The notes under the pieces were generated by a model, which was not told the DNA's origin, did not search any database, and worked only from the letters and a program-made list of their open reading frames with translations. Below are positions 1 through 8,135 of a DNA stretch of 64,000 nucleotides, one piece after another. Both the position numbers and the translations under genes were made by a program. The stretch is taken from NCBI GenBank assembly GCA_024970065.1, contig CP103908.1, positions 992,001-1,056,000 of the forward strand, given 5' to 3'. How positions within the stretch are numbered: the stretch's first letter is position 1; every line of letters starts with the position of its first letter. The stretch comes from Pediococcus acidilactici (lineage in GTDB: Bacteria; Bacillota; Bacilli; Lactobacillales; Lactobacillaceae).

Positions 1-241
1 CGTAATTAAGGATTACGAAAACTTTGGGAAGGAAATCGAACGGCTTAAAGACGAAAATGAACGGTTATCAGATAAGGTTGACGAATTAGGTAAGCAAGTT
101 TCCGCTGGTGCAACCGTTGAAGAATCAGCACCCGTTAGTGGGGCAACTAATGTGGATGTCTTGAAACGTTTATCCAATCTTGAACGTCGCGTGTTTGGTG
201 CTCAACTTGAAGATAACGGCAACGATTCGCATCGAATCTAA
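1..241 (+). CDS. gpsB: Cell division protein GpsB, C-terminal part (5' end outside window)
   Basis: The frame is open from the window edge to TAA at 239-241. It encodes a charged coiled-coil stretch ([20 protein letters not shown]), a Ser/Ala/Thr linker, and a C-terminal block [14 protein letters not shown]. That block matches the short helical C-terminal domain of GpsB/DivIVA-like proteins, usually written LERAVFG. GpsB is a small cytoplasmic division adaptor that links septal and peripheral peptidoglycan synthesis and binds penicillin-binding proteins through its N-terminal domain, which is outside the window. The gpsB-rnpB-rRNA methyltransferase order is common in lactobacilli and supports the call. 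Confidence 0.85.
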   Translation, partial: VIKDYENFGKEIERLKDENERLSDKVDELGKQVSAGATVEESAPVSGATNVDVLKRLSNLERRVFGAQLEDNGNDSHRI

Positions 242-252
242 ATTAAATATCA

Positions 253-647
253 TTTTGTAAATCTCGGGTAATTGCGGCTAACATCGGTTAGCTGAGGAAA
301 GTCCATGCTCGCACAAGCTGCGATGCTTGTAGTGTTCGTGCCCGGTGAAAAAATAAGCTGGGGCATCTGTTTTCAGATGACGGCAAGCCAACGAGCTAAA
401 GCTTCGGCCATGCTCTAGTAGCTTTGAAAAGTGCCACAGAGACGATCTTATTAAGAAATTAATAAGTTGGAACGCGGTAAACCCCTCGAGCGGGAAACCC
501 AAACTATGGTAGGGGAGCTTCACATCGTGGAAATGAACTAAGATGTGGGGGCAGATTTTAAATCTGCAGATAGATGATTACCCAAATTTAAATTTTTCCT
601 GAGAATTTATTTTGGACAAAACATGGCTTATAGAGGTTTACAAATTC
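253..647 (+). ncRNA. rnpB: RNase P RNA (B type)
   Basis: Universal RNase P core segments are present in order: GAGGAAAGTCCATGCTCGCA near 294, AAGTGCCACAGAGACGA near 428, GGAACGCGGTAAACCCCTCG near 470 with AAACCCAAA, the GATAGATGATTACC block near 570, and the 3' segment ACAAAACATGGCTTA near 616. The ends pair as helix P1: TTTGTAAATCTC near 254 with GAGGTTTACAAA near 633. The missing P6-type elements and the overall order fit the Bacillus-type (B) class. The RNA is the catalytic subunit that matures tRNA 5' ends. End positions are estimated from the P1 pairing. Confidence 0.95.
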
Positions 648-652
648 AGGGA

Positions 653-692
653 GGCTAGGGTGAAAGTTTACTTTTATCCTAGCCTTTTATTT
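653..692 (+). terminator. Intrinsic terminator after rnpB
   Basis: Arms GGCTAGG (653-659) and CCTAGCC (678-684) enclose a loop and are followed by TTTTATTTT. This is a plain rho-independent terminator ending rnpB transcription. Confidence 0.8.
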
Positions 693-724
693 TACTAATA
701 AACAATTCTAGTAGGGAAGTTATC

Positions 725-1855
725 ATGAAAAATTACAAATTATTAGCAACCATGGCAAGTGGTTTAGAAAGTTTAACTAAAAATGAACTCAAAGATTTAG
801 GCTACGCTGTCCAAACGGAAAATGGACGAGTTCGTTTTGAAGGAACTTTTGAAGACATTATCCGTACTAATTTATGGCTACGGACTGCCGATCGAATCAA
901 AATTATTGTGGGAGAATTTAAAGCGGTCACTTTTGACGAACTGTTTGAACAGGTTAAAGCACTCCCTTGGGACGAGTTAATTCCCATTAATGGCGAATTT
1001 CCGGTGAACGGAAAATCTAAAAAATCACAATTACATAGTGTGCCCGACGTTCAAGCGATTACTAAGAAGGCGATTGTTGAAAAATTACGTGAAGTTTATC
1101 ATTGGCGTAATCAATTGCCAGAAACCGGGGCTAAGTACGGTTTAGAGGTAAGTATCGATAAGGACCACGTCTTAATCACTCTAGACACTACCGGAGATAG
1201 TTTGTTTAAACGGGGATACCGTTTATATAAGGGATCTGCGCCACTTAAAGAAACGATGGCTGCAGCGTTAGTGATGTTAACTAACTGGCACGCCGATAAA
1301 CCATTAGTAGATCCATTTTGTGGCTCAGGGACCATCCCAATTGAAGCAGCTTTGATTGGACAAAATATCGCGCCAGGCTTTAACCGTAGTTTTGCCTGTG
1401 AAAGTTGGGAAATGGCTGACAAAGAGTTGGTTGAGCGGGTTCGTGCGGAGGCGGACGAAAAAGCGGATTACGACGTTGAACTCGATATTACCGGATACGA
1501 TATTGACGGAAAAATGATTGAGATTGCGAATAAGAATGCCGAGGAGGCTGGATTAGCCGGAATCATTAAGTTTAAGCAACAGGCTGTTAAGGATTTCAAA
1601 ACGGATCAAAAAAATGGAGTGTTGATCGGCAACCCGCCTTATGGTCAACGGCTAAGTGATCAAAAAGCTGCCCGAGAAATTTATCGGCAGTTAGGTAACG
1701 TAACTAAGCCAATTCCAACCTGGAGTAAATACTTTATTACTAGTGACCTAGATTTCGAAAAGTATTACGGTCAGTCCGCCACTAAGAAGCGCAAATTATA
1801 TAACGGAGCTTTAAGAACGGATTATTTCCAATTTTGGGGTAGACGTGAAAGGTAG
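725..1855 (+). CDS. THUMP-domain RNA methyltransferase, RlmL/YpsC type (23S rRNA guanine N2)
   Basis: The 376-residue protein has an N-terminal ferredoxin-like/THUMP half (about residues 1-155) and a C-terminal Rossmann-fold methyltransferase. Visible methyltransferase motifs are the SAM loop DPFCGSGTIPIEAA near residue 197 and the catalytic motif IGNPPYGQRL near residue 300 (NPPY, amino-group methylation). The family methylates the exocyclic N2 of a guanine in 23S rRNA with SAM as donor; the Bacillus member is YpsC. It is shorter than E. coli RlmL, which carries an extra C-terminal RlmK domain. It lies directly after rnpB. The exact target base is inferred from the family only. Confidence 0.85.
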   Translation: MKNYKLLATMASGLESLTKNELKDLGYAVQTENGRVRFEGTFEDIIRTNLWLRTADRIKIIVGEFKAVTFDELFEQVKALPWDELIPINGEFPVNGKSKKSQLHSVPDVQAITKKAIVEKLREVYHWRNQLPETGAKYGLEVSIDKDHVLITLDTTGDSLFKRGYRLYKGSAPLKETMAAALVMLTNWHADKPLVDPFCGSGTIPIEAALIGQNIAPGFNRSFACESWEMADKELVERVRAEADEKADYDVELDITGYDIDGKMIEIANKNAEEAGLAGIIKFKQQAVKDFKTDQKNGVLIGNPPYGQRLSDQKAAREIYRQLGNVTKPIPTWSKYFITSDLDFEKYYGQSATKKRKLYNGALRTDYFQFWGRRER

Positions 1856-1865
1856 GTCTTAATTA

Positions 1866-2972
1866 GTGAAAATTGCGGTTATTGGTAACGGAATTGTGGG
1901 AGCCACGTTCGTCAACGAAATGTTGGAACGGTATCCTCAAAACCGAATCATTCAATTTGATGGAATTAAAGGAACGGCGACCATTGCTTCTGCTGGAATC
2001 ATTGCTCCTTGGCTGTCAAAACGGAGAAACCAGAAATGGTACCATTTAGCGCGGTTAGGTGCTGAATATATAAATGGGCTTGCTAGAAAATACGCCATGC
2101 CCGAAGATGTTTATTATCAAAGTGGGGTCATCTATACAAGGGATCAGGATGATAAGTTAAGGGAACTCTACCAACTTGCGGAAACAAGAATTAAACAGGC
2201 TCCCCAAATGGAAGAGTTTAAAATTATTGACCACCAAACAATTCAAAAACAATTTAATTTTATCCAAACAACCAATGACGGGCTGTTTGTAAAGGGTGGA
2301 GCCCGAATCGATGGGCAACATTTTATTGATTTTTTACAAAAACGCAACCAGGGAAAGGTTGAGCTACGACGTGAAATAGCTCAATTAAGTCGGCAAGGTA
2401 CACAAATACTGGTCAATAACGAAAACTTTGATTTGGTAATTTTGGCTTGTGGAGCATGGTTAAAAGAAACTTTGGCGCCCCTCGGCGTAACGGCGCTAAC
2501 TCGTCCTCAAAAAGGACAACTTATTGAAGTCAAACTGCCTAACCATGCGCAAGTTCCTGCAGATGCACCAGTCTTAATGCCCGAAGGTGAGCGAGATTTT
2601 ATTCCAACTAATCATGGAACTTTGTTAATTGGGGCCACTCACGAAAATGATCAAGGATTTGATTTACAAGTCAGTTCGCAAATTGTGGAAGATTTGTTAG
2701 CTAGTGGACAGCGGGTAATTCCTGGACTAACTGAAGAAATGGTTAAAACCGTTCGGGTAGGGACGCGGGCATATACAGCAGATTTTGCTCCGTTTTTCGG
2801 TTATTTACCAGATTTCCCTGAGATTATGGTGGCGTCTGGTTTAGGTTCTTCGGGTCTAACCACGGGACCAATCATCGGAAAATTACTGGTAGACTTAATT
2901 GCGGATCCGCAACTCGACGTTAGCTCTTTAACAAAGCCAGTCGCCGACTACGTGAAATTAGGAGGAAACTAA
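1866..2972 (+). CDS. FAD-dependent oxidoreductase of the D-amino-acid/glycine oxidase (DAO) family
   Basis: The 368-residue protein starts at GTG (1866), ten bases after the methyltransferase. The N terminus KIAVIGNGIVGATF is a dinucleotide-binding GxGxxG fingerprint. The C-terminal block RVGTRAYTADFAPFFGYLPD followed by VASGLGSSGLTTGPIIGKLL is the second FAD-contacting motif of the DAO superfamily (glycine oxidase, DadA, ThiO relatives). The likely reaction is flavin-dependent oxidation of an amine or amino acid; the substrate cannot be read from sequence. Its stop codon overlaps the start of the next gene by one base (TAATG), so the two are probably cotranscribed. Confidence 0.8.
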   Translation: MKIAVIGNGIVGATFVNEMLERYPQNRIIQFDGIKGTATIASAGIIAPWLSKRRNQKWYHLARLGAEYINGLARKYAMPEDVYYQSGVIYTRDQDDKLRELYQLAETRIKQAPQMEEFKIIDHQTIQKQFNFIQTTNDGLFVKGGARIDGQHFIDFLQKRNQGKVELRREIAQLSRQGTQILVNNENFDLVILACGAWLKETLAPLGVTALTRPQKGQLIEVKLPNHAQVPADAPVLMPEGERDFIPTNHGTLLIGATHENDQGFDLQVSSQIVEDLLASGQRVIPGLTEEMVKTVRVGTRAYTADFAPFFGYLPDFPEIMVASGLGSSGLTTGPIIGKLLVDLIADPQLDVSSLTKPVADYVKLGGN

Positions 2973-3355
2973 TGAAAAAAGTGGAGAGTTTTTATTACCA
3001 GCCTGATTTTTTGAATAATATAATCTCGTGGTGTTGGACATTTTTGATTTTAATTGTGGGGGTCATTTTCTGGCTTGAAGTTACGATCTTCAACTGGATT
3101 ACCGCGGTTTTCTTTGCGGTTTTTGTGATGGTAATCAGTATCCAGACGGTGAGTCGAACGGTGGAAGTGATTGGATCAGAGTTAATTATTAACCGAGTGA
3201 TTAAAAGTAATTTTACCGTACTGAGCATTGCTAACATTAAAGATGTTAGTCGCGGAAAAATGTCGATAAGTTTCCAATATGATCATAAAAGATATAAACT
3301 ATTGATGAGGCGTCGCTCAGTAAATCGCCTTTACGAAATTCTGACAAAGGAGTAG
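2972..3355 (+). CDS. EbsA-like small membrane protein
   Basis: The 127-residue protein starts in an ATGA overlap with the upstream oxidoreductase stop. Two closely spaced hydrophobic segments (about residues 17-37 and 41-60) are followed by a soluble, strand-rich half reading VEVIGSELIINRVIKSN and SIANIKDVSRGKM, like a small PH-like/bPH fold. The layout and motifs resemble the EbsA family of Enterococcus/Lactobacillus, a protein first linked to pheromone-cAD1 response and of uncertain biochemical role. The family assignment is by memory of the pattern and is moderate only. Confidence 0.55.
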   Translation: MKKVESFYYQPDFLNNIISWCWTFLILIVGVIFWLEVTIFNWITAVFFAVFVMVISIQTVSRTVEVIGSELIINRVIKSNFTVLSIANIKDVSRGKMSISFQYDHKRYKLLMRRRSVNRLYEILTKE

Positions 3356-3361
3356 ATCACC

Positions 3362-5029
3362 ATGAACGATATTGAGATTTCCCAACACGCTAAAATGTTA
3401 CCCATCCAAGAAATTGCCCAGCAAGCAGGTTTTGCTGAAAAGGCTGTGGAACCGTATGGGCGCTACAAAGCAAAGATTGATATTTTTGCCGAGGACGAGC
3501 AAACTAACTCTTTAGGTAAATTAGTTTTGGTTACGTCAATTAACCCAACTCCTGCTGGGGAAGGTAAGTCAACGGTTACCGTAGGTCTGGGTGACGCGCT
3601 AAATGAAATAACCGGCTCCGCAATGGTTGCGTTAAGAGAACCTTCTCAAGGTCCCGTAATGGGCATGAAAGGTGGCGCAACTGGTGGCGGATATTCCCAA
3701 GTGGTTCCCATGGAAGAAATCAATTTACATTTTACTGGCGATATGCATGCGCTAACAGCCGCTAACAACACGTTGGCTGCCTTGATTGATAACCACATTC
3801 AGCAGGGAAATCAGCTCAATATCGATCCGCGGACCATTGTTTGGCGGCGCTGTTTGGATATTAACGATCGCGCCTTGCGGAACATCGTAATTGGAATGGG
3901 AGGTCGCTTTAGCGGAGTACCGCGTGAAGACCACTTTGATATTACCGTAGCTAGTGAGCTAATGGCAATTCTATGCTTGGCAAAGAGCTTACCAGACCTA
4001 AAAGACCGGATTAATCAGATTTTGGTGGCTAAAAACTACTCGGGTAATCCAATTTTCGTTCGTGATTTAAAAGTTGGCGGCGCAATTACCGCCCTTTTAA
4101 AAGATGCTTTGAAACCTAACCTTGTACAGACCTTAGGGCATACACCAGCGTTAATTCATGGTGGCCCATTTGCGAATATTGCGCACGGGTGCAATAGTGT
4201 CTTAGCGACGAAGACCGCACTTAAGCACGCCGACTACGCAATTACGGAGGCCGGATTTGGTGCAGATTTAGGTGCTGAAAAGTTTTTGGATATTAAAACG
4301 CCAGTATTAGGCAAGAATCCTGATGCAATCGTGATTGTAGCTACTGTACGGGCATTGAAATACAACGGCGGTGCTAAATTAGCAGATTTGCAAAATGAAG
4401 ATCTTACTGCATTACAAAAGGGATTCGTAAATTTACAACGCCATATTGAAAACATGCAGCGTTATCAAGTGCCAGTGGTGGTTTCAATAAACCACTTTAC
4501 TTCTGACACGGATCAAGAACTTGCCGAACTAAAACGCTTAGTTGAAGAAATGGGTGTACAAGCAGTAGTCACCGATGCATGGGCAAAAGGTGGTTCGGGT
4601 TGCCGAGAACTAGCACAAACCGTAATTTCAGCCACTAATTCAGACCCTGAGACTACGATGCAGCCACTATACGACGTGGCAGCACCAATTCAAGATAAGG
4701 TTAAAACCATTGTACAAAAAATATATGGCGGGGCGGAAGTTCAGTATTCTGCAACAGCTCTGAAAAAAATTAAGGAATGTGAAAAGTATGGCTGGGATAA
4801 GCTGCCAATTTGTATGGCGAAAACCCAGTACTCCTTTACGGATGATCCTAAACAATTAGGAGCACCGACTGGATTTACTATGCACGTAAACGACATCAAC
4901 ATTCGCTCAGGAGCGGGATTTTTAGTGGTATTGACGGGGAAAGTGTTAACCATGCCTGGTTTACCTAAGCAACCTGCAGCATTAAATATCGATGTGAACG
5001 ATAAAGGAGAAATCACCGGACTATTTTAG
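3362..5029 (+). CDS. fhs: Formate--tetrahydrofolate ligase
   Basis: The full-length 555-residue protein carries the family P-loop region [18 protein letters not shown] (about residues 63-80), the segment [20 protein letters not shown] and the block [15 protein letters not shown]. The enzyme makes 10-formyl-THF from formate, THF and ATP, feeding purine and formyl-Met-tRNA synthesis. The start is preceded by AAAGGAG at 3347-3353. It connects functionally with the folate biosynthesis cluster at 26-30 kb. No truncation or odd residue was seen. Confidence 0.97.
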   Translation: MNDIEISQHAKMLPIQEIAQQAGFAEKAVEPYGRYKAKIDIFAEDEQTNSLGKLVLVTSINPTPAGEGKSTVTVGLGDALNEITGSAMVALREPSQGPVMGMKGGATGGGYSQVVPMEEINLHFTGDMHALTAANNTLAALIDNHIQQGNQLNIDPRTIVWRRCLDINDRALRNIVIGMGGRFSGVPREDHFDITVASELMAILCLAKSLPDLKDRINQILVAKNYSGNPIFVRDLKVGGAITALLKDALKPNLVQTLGHTPALIHGGPFANIAHGCNSVLATKTALKHADYAITEAGFGADLGAEKFLDIKTPVLGKNPDAIVIVATVRALKYNGGAKLADLQNEDLTALQKGFVNLQRHIENMQRYQVPVVVSINHFTSDTDQELAELKRLVEEMGVQAVVTDAWAKGGSGCRELAQTVISATNSDPETTMQPLYDVAAPIQDKVKTIVQKIYGGAEVQYSATALKKIKECEKYGWDKLPICMAKTQYSFTDDPKQLGAPTGFTMHVNDINIRSGAGFLVVLTGKVLTMPGLPKQPAALNIDVNDKGEITGLF

Positions 5030-5041
5030 TGATTAGAAGTT

Positions 5042-5494
5042 ATGAAATACATTGCTTATATTGTAGGATTGGCACTTTTAGTAGCTGATCAAGTATTTAA
5101 ATTATTTATTAACCAAACGATTCCCTTAGGTGAGGTCCGGTCACTAATCCCTGGCGTACTATCGTTGACTAATTTGCGTAATGATGGTGCAGCATGGAGT
5201 ATTTTGGCAGGAAATCAGACTTTGTTTATCTTGATTACAATTCTCGCTTTATTAGTTTTAGGCTATTTGCTAATTACGCAGCGAAACTACGTTTGGTACC
5301 GTTGGGGACTAAGTTTAATGATTAGTGGGACGCTGGGTAATTTTATTGACCGCATTCGTTTAAAATACGTCGTTGATATGTTTCAAATGGAGTGGTTTAA
5401 TTTTCCGATTTTTAACATTGCTGATAGCTGCTTGACCATCGGGGTGTTCATTTTAATGATTGCAATCATTCGGGATAAGCGAATTGAAGAATAA
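5042..5494 (+). CDS. lspA: Signal peptidase II (prolipoprotein signal peptidase)
   Basis: This 150-residue membrane protein has four hydrophobic segments. The conserved blocks are LVADQVFKLFI near the N terminus (essential Asp), LTNLRNDGAAWSIL, SGTLGNFIDRIRLKYVVDM (catalytic Asp in NxxDR) and FNIADSCLTIG (second catalytic Asp). It cleaves lipoprotein precursors before the lipidated cysteine at the membrane. It is followed ten bases later by the pseudouridine synthase gene, the usual lspA-rluD pairing in Firmicutes. Confidence 0.96.
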   Translation: MKYIAYIVGLALLVADQVFKLFINQTIPLGEVRSLIPGVLSLTNLRNDGAAWSILAGNQTLFILITILALLVLGYLLITQRNYVWYRWGLSLMISGTLGNFIDRIRLKYVVDMFQMEWFNFPIFNIADSCLTIGVFILMIAIIRDKRIEE

Positions 5495-5503
5495 GGGGAT
5501 TTT

Positions 5504-6406
5504 ATGAAAGAAATTAATTTTACGATTGACGACCAGGCAAAGGGACGGTTAGACAAAGTGGTTACGGAACACGTAGCTGACTTAACCCGTTCCCAAGTGC
5601 AAGGTCTGATTAAAAAAGGACAAATTTTAGTTAATGAGGCTCCAACTACTAACCGCTACCAAGTTAAACCAGCTGATCAGGTGGTAATTAAATTACCTGA
5701 TCCTGTAGCAATTGACGTACAACCAGAAAAAATGGACTTGGACATTGTCTATGAAGATGATGACGTAATTGTTGTAAATAAACCACAGGGCATGGTTGTA
5801 CATCCTGCTCCAGGGCACGATCACGGGACGCTAGTGAACGGACTTCTAGCACATACGCCCTTGGCGACCATTAATGGTGAGTTACGGCCTGGAATTGTGC
5901 ACCGGATTGATAAGGATACGTCCGGATTGCTAATGGTTGCTAAAAATGACCAAGCGTTAGTAAGCTTAAGTAAACAGTTAAAGGATAAAACCAACCAGCG
6001 CAAATATTGGGCAATCGTCCATGGCAACATTAAAGAAGACACCGGTACCATTAACGCTCCGATTGGTCGTTCTAAAAAAGATCGCAAAAAAATGGCGATT
6101 ATTGAAGATGGCCGACCAGCGGTTACCCATTTTAAAGTTTTGGAACGGTTTGGTGAATACACCTTAATTGAATGCCAATTAGAAACCGGACGCACCCATC
6201 AAATTCGGGTACATCTTAAGTATATTGGCCATCCCGTAGCAGGAGACCCGTTATATGGCCCTCGAAAGACGCTAAAGGGGAATGGCCAGTTTTTACATGC
6301 AAAATTACTAGGGTTTAAACATCCGCGAACTGACAAGGAAATGGTGTTTGAAGTTGATCCGCCAGCGATTTTTCAAGCTACTTTAAAAAAATTACGGACA
6401 CATTAA
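5504..6406 (+). CDS. RluA/RluD-family 23S rRNA pseudouridine synthase
   Basis: The 300-residue protein has an N-terminal S4 RNA-binding domain (GRLDKVV...RSQVQGLIKKGQILVN, residues 13-45) and a catalytic domain. The signature HRIDKDTSGLLMVAKN near residue 132 holds the catalytic Asp, and LETGRTHQIRVHLKYIGHPVAGD near 224 is the second family block. It isomerises uridine to pseudouridine in 23S rRNA; the Bacillus homologue in the same position is YlyB. The start is preceded by AAGGGGA at 5493-5499. The exact uridines are not deducible. Confidence 0.92.
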   Translation: MKEINFTIDDQAKGRLDKVVTEHVADLTRSQVQGLIKKGQILVNEAPTTNRYQVKPADQVVIKLPDPVAIDVQPEKMDLDIVYEDDDVIVVNKPQGMVVHPAPGHDHGTLVNGLLAHTPLATINGELRPGIVHRIDKDTSGLLMVAKNDQALVSLSKQLKDKTNQRKYWAIVHGNIKEDTGTINAPIGRSKKDRKKMAIIEDGRPAVTHFKVLERFGEYTLIECQLETGRTHQIRVHLKYIGHPVAGDPLYGPRKTLKGNGQFLHAKLLGFKHPRTDKEMVFEVDPPAIFQATLKKLRTH

Positions 6407-6486
6407 GAACTTTTGGAATAGGTTAAAAAAAGATTTAGATAACGTGAATATGGCGTTGACATCAAAATTACGGAGGAGCTGACATT

Positions 6487-7020
6487 ATGGAAAAAGAAAT
6501 TATGGATGCAATGGCGATGAAACGGGCGTTAACCCGGATTACATATGAAATTATCGAACGGAATAAAGGTGTGGAAGATATTGTTTTAATTGGCATTAAA
6601 ACGCGGGGAGTTTACATTGCCAAACGAATTGCCGAGCGTTTAAAGCAATTAGAAAATATCGATATTCCGGTCGGTGAATTAGATATTGCGGAATATCGGG
6701 ACGATCAGCGTGATGGAGCTGGAAAGCGTCCAACTAAATCGAATGCTAACTTATCAAAAATCGATTTGAAAGATAAGAAGGTTATCCTAATTGATGACGT
6801 ATTGTATACTGGAAGGACTATCCGGGCAGCAATGGACGCCATCATGGATATTAACCGGCCTGCTCAAATTAGTTTGGCCGTTTTGGTTGACCGGGGACAT
6901 CGTGAATTGCCAATCCGGGCTGACTTTGTAGGCAAAAATATACCAACTGCCCAAAACGAAAAAATCAACGTTTCTGTACGAGAAATTGACGACGAAGACG
7001 TTGTGTTATTAACGAATTAA
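6487..7020 (+). CDS. pyrR: PyrR bifunctional pyr operon regulator / uracil phosphoribosyltransferase
   Basis: The 177-residue protein includes the PRPP-binding motif [19 protein letters not shown] near residue 99 and [13 protein letters not shown] near 37. PyrR binds UMP/UTP and attenuator RNA to terminate pyr transcription, and has weak uracil phosphoribosyltransferase activity. It has a strong RBS (GGAGGAG at 6472-6478). The 80 bases upstream of the start show no clear terminator/antiterminator pair of the Bacillus pyr type. It heads a three-gene unit with the degenerate carA- and carB-like genes; pyrB, pyrC, pyrD, pyrF and pyrE do not follow. Confidence 0.94.
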   Translation: MEKEIMDAMAMKRALTRITYEIIERNKGVEDIVLIGIKTRGVYIAKRIAERLKQLENIDIPVGELDIAEYRDDQRDGAGKRPTKSNANLSKIDLKDKKVILIDDVLYTGRTIRAAMDAIMDINRPAQISLAVLVDRGHRELPIRADFVGKNIPTAQNEKINVSVREIDDEDVVLLTN

Positions 7021-7048
7021 AGGTGCACTAAATTGTGGAGGTGGCATT

Positions 7049-8134
7049 ATGGCAGACCGTTACTTAATTTTAGAAGATGGTTCTGTTTTTAAAGGCAAAG
7101 CATTTGGCTCACGAGCAACCACCTTTGGCGAAGTTGTTTTTAACACCGTAATGACCGGCTATCAGCAGGTTATTACTAATCAGATTTACCATAATCAAAT
7201 TATTGTTTTTTCTCAACCAACCATTGGTGCGGTCGGCATTGACCGCTCGAGTTATGAATCAGTTGATCCAACTTGTAAGGGGGTAATTGTCCGCGACGTT
7301 GCTGACGTTTCTATTAACCGACGGCGGCGGCTTTCGTTAGACGAATACTTAAAGCGGCAAAATATACCCGGAATTTCTGGAATTGATACCCGTGCATTAA
7401 TTAAAAAGTTGCGCACTAACGGTAAAATGAAGGGAAGTATTATCGATCCCGTTAAGGATTTAGAACATGCCTTCGACCAACTACGGGCAATTGTGTTAAC
7501 GAATCAGCAGGTAAACCAGGTCTCGACTCCAAAACCATTTCCGAATCCTGGGAATGGTAAAAACGTGGTGGTAATTGATTTAGGGTTAAAATATGGGATT
7601 TTACGCCAGTTAAATCAACGGGACTGTAACGTCACGGTTTTAACTTATTCGGCAACTGCCGATACAATTTTTAGTTTAGACCCTGACGGAGTAATTATTT
7701 CTACGGGCCCCGGAAATCCTAATGATTTACCAGCCGAGGTTATTGAAATGATTCAGACGGTTCAGCGTAACAACATTCCACTATTTGCGATTGGTTTGGG
7801 ACACGAAGCGTTTGCGATTGCTAACGGCTGTCAAATTAGTGAATTAACGTCCGAACACCACGGCGCTAATCACCCAATTTTATCAGTAATTACCGATGAA
7901 ATAATGTATGCAGCACACGGGCAAGGATATACGGTGGATCCAGCAACGGTTAACCGTAAAGATCTAATTGTTACGCACTACGATATGATTGATCACTCGA
8001 TTCAAGGATTACGTCATCGGGATTTCCCCGCATTTAGCGTTCAATTCTTCCCTGATAGTTCACCAGGACCTCATGAAGCAACCGAAATGTTTGATGAATT
8101 TATGGAAATGATGACGACAAGAGGGGGCCGTTAA
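7049..8134 (+). CDS. Carbamoyl-phosphate synthase small-subunit homologue lacking the glutaminase triad (predicted pseudoenzyme)
   Basis: At 361 residues it has normal CarA/PyrAA length and architecture: an N-terminal CPSase small-chain domain (LEDGSVFKGKAFG, NTVMTGYQQVITNQIY, IPGISGIDTRALIKKLR) and a C-terminal class I amidotransferase fold (VVVIDLGLKYGILRQL, VIISTGPGNPNDLP). The catalytic residues are replaced. The nucleophile motif, usually GICLGHQ, reads AIGLGHE with Gly249 at the Cys position. The motif usually QYHPEASPGP reads QFFPDSSPGP, so His becomes Phe334 and Glu becomes Asp336. The usual QNHGY reads HGQGY. Glutamine hydrolysis is therefore not expected. The frame is open throughout with a normal RBS, so it may be kept for a non-catalytic, perhaps regulatory, role next to PyrR; that is inference. 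Confidence 0.9.
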   Translation: MADRYLILEDGSVFKGKAFGSRATTFGEVVFNTVMTGYQQVITNQIYHNQIIVFSQPTIGAVGIDRSSYESVDPTCKGVIVRDVADVSINRRRRLSLDEYLKRQNIPGISGIDTRALIKKLRTNGKMKGSIIDPVKDLEHAFDQLRAIVLTNQQVNQVSTPKPFPNPGNGKNVVVIDLGLKYGILRQLNQRDCNVTVLTYSATADTIFSLDPDGVIISTGPGNPNDLPAEVIEMIQTVQRNNIPLFAIGLGHEAFAIANGCQISELTSEHHGANHPILSVITDEIMYAAHGQGYTVDPATVNRKDLIVTHYDMIDHSIQGLRHRDFPAFSVQFFPDSSPGPHEATEMFDEFMEMMTTRGGR

Positions 8135-8135
8135 G

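Noticed and set aside
278..523. 81-codon minus-strand frame inside rnpB
   Set aside because: It lies over conserved RNase P RNA structure, has no RBS and no recognisable protein features.
6407..6486. PyrR-binding attenuator before pyrR
   Set aside because: No terminator/antiterminator pair or PyrR anti-antiterminator consensus could be drawn in these 80 bases.
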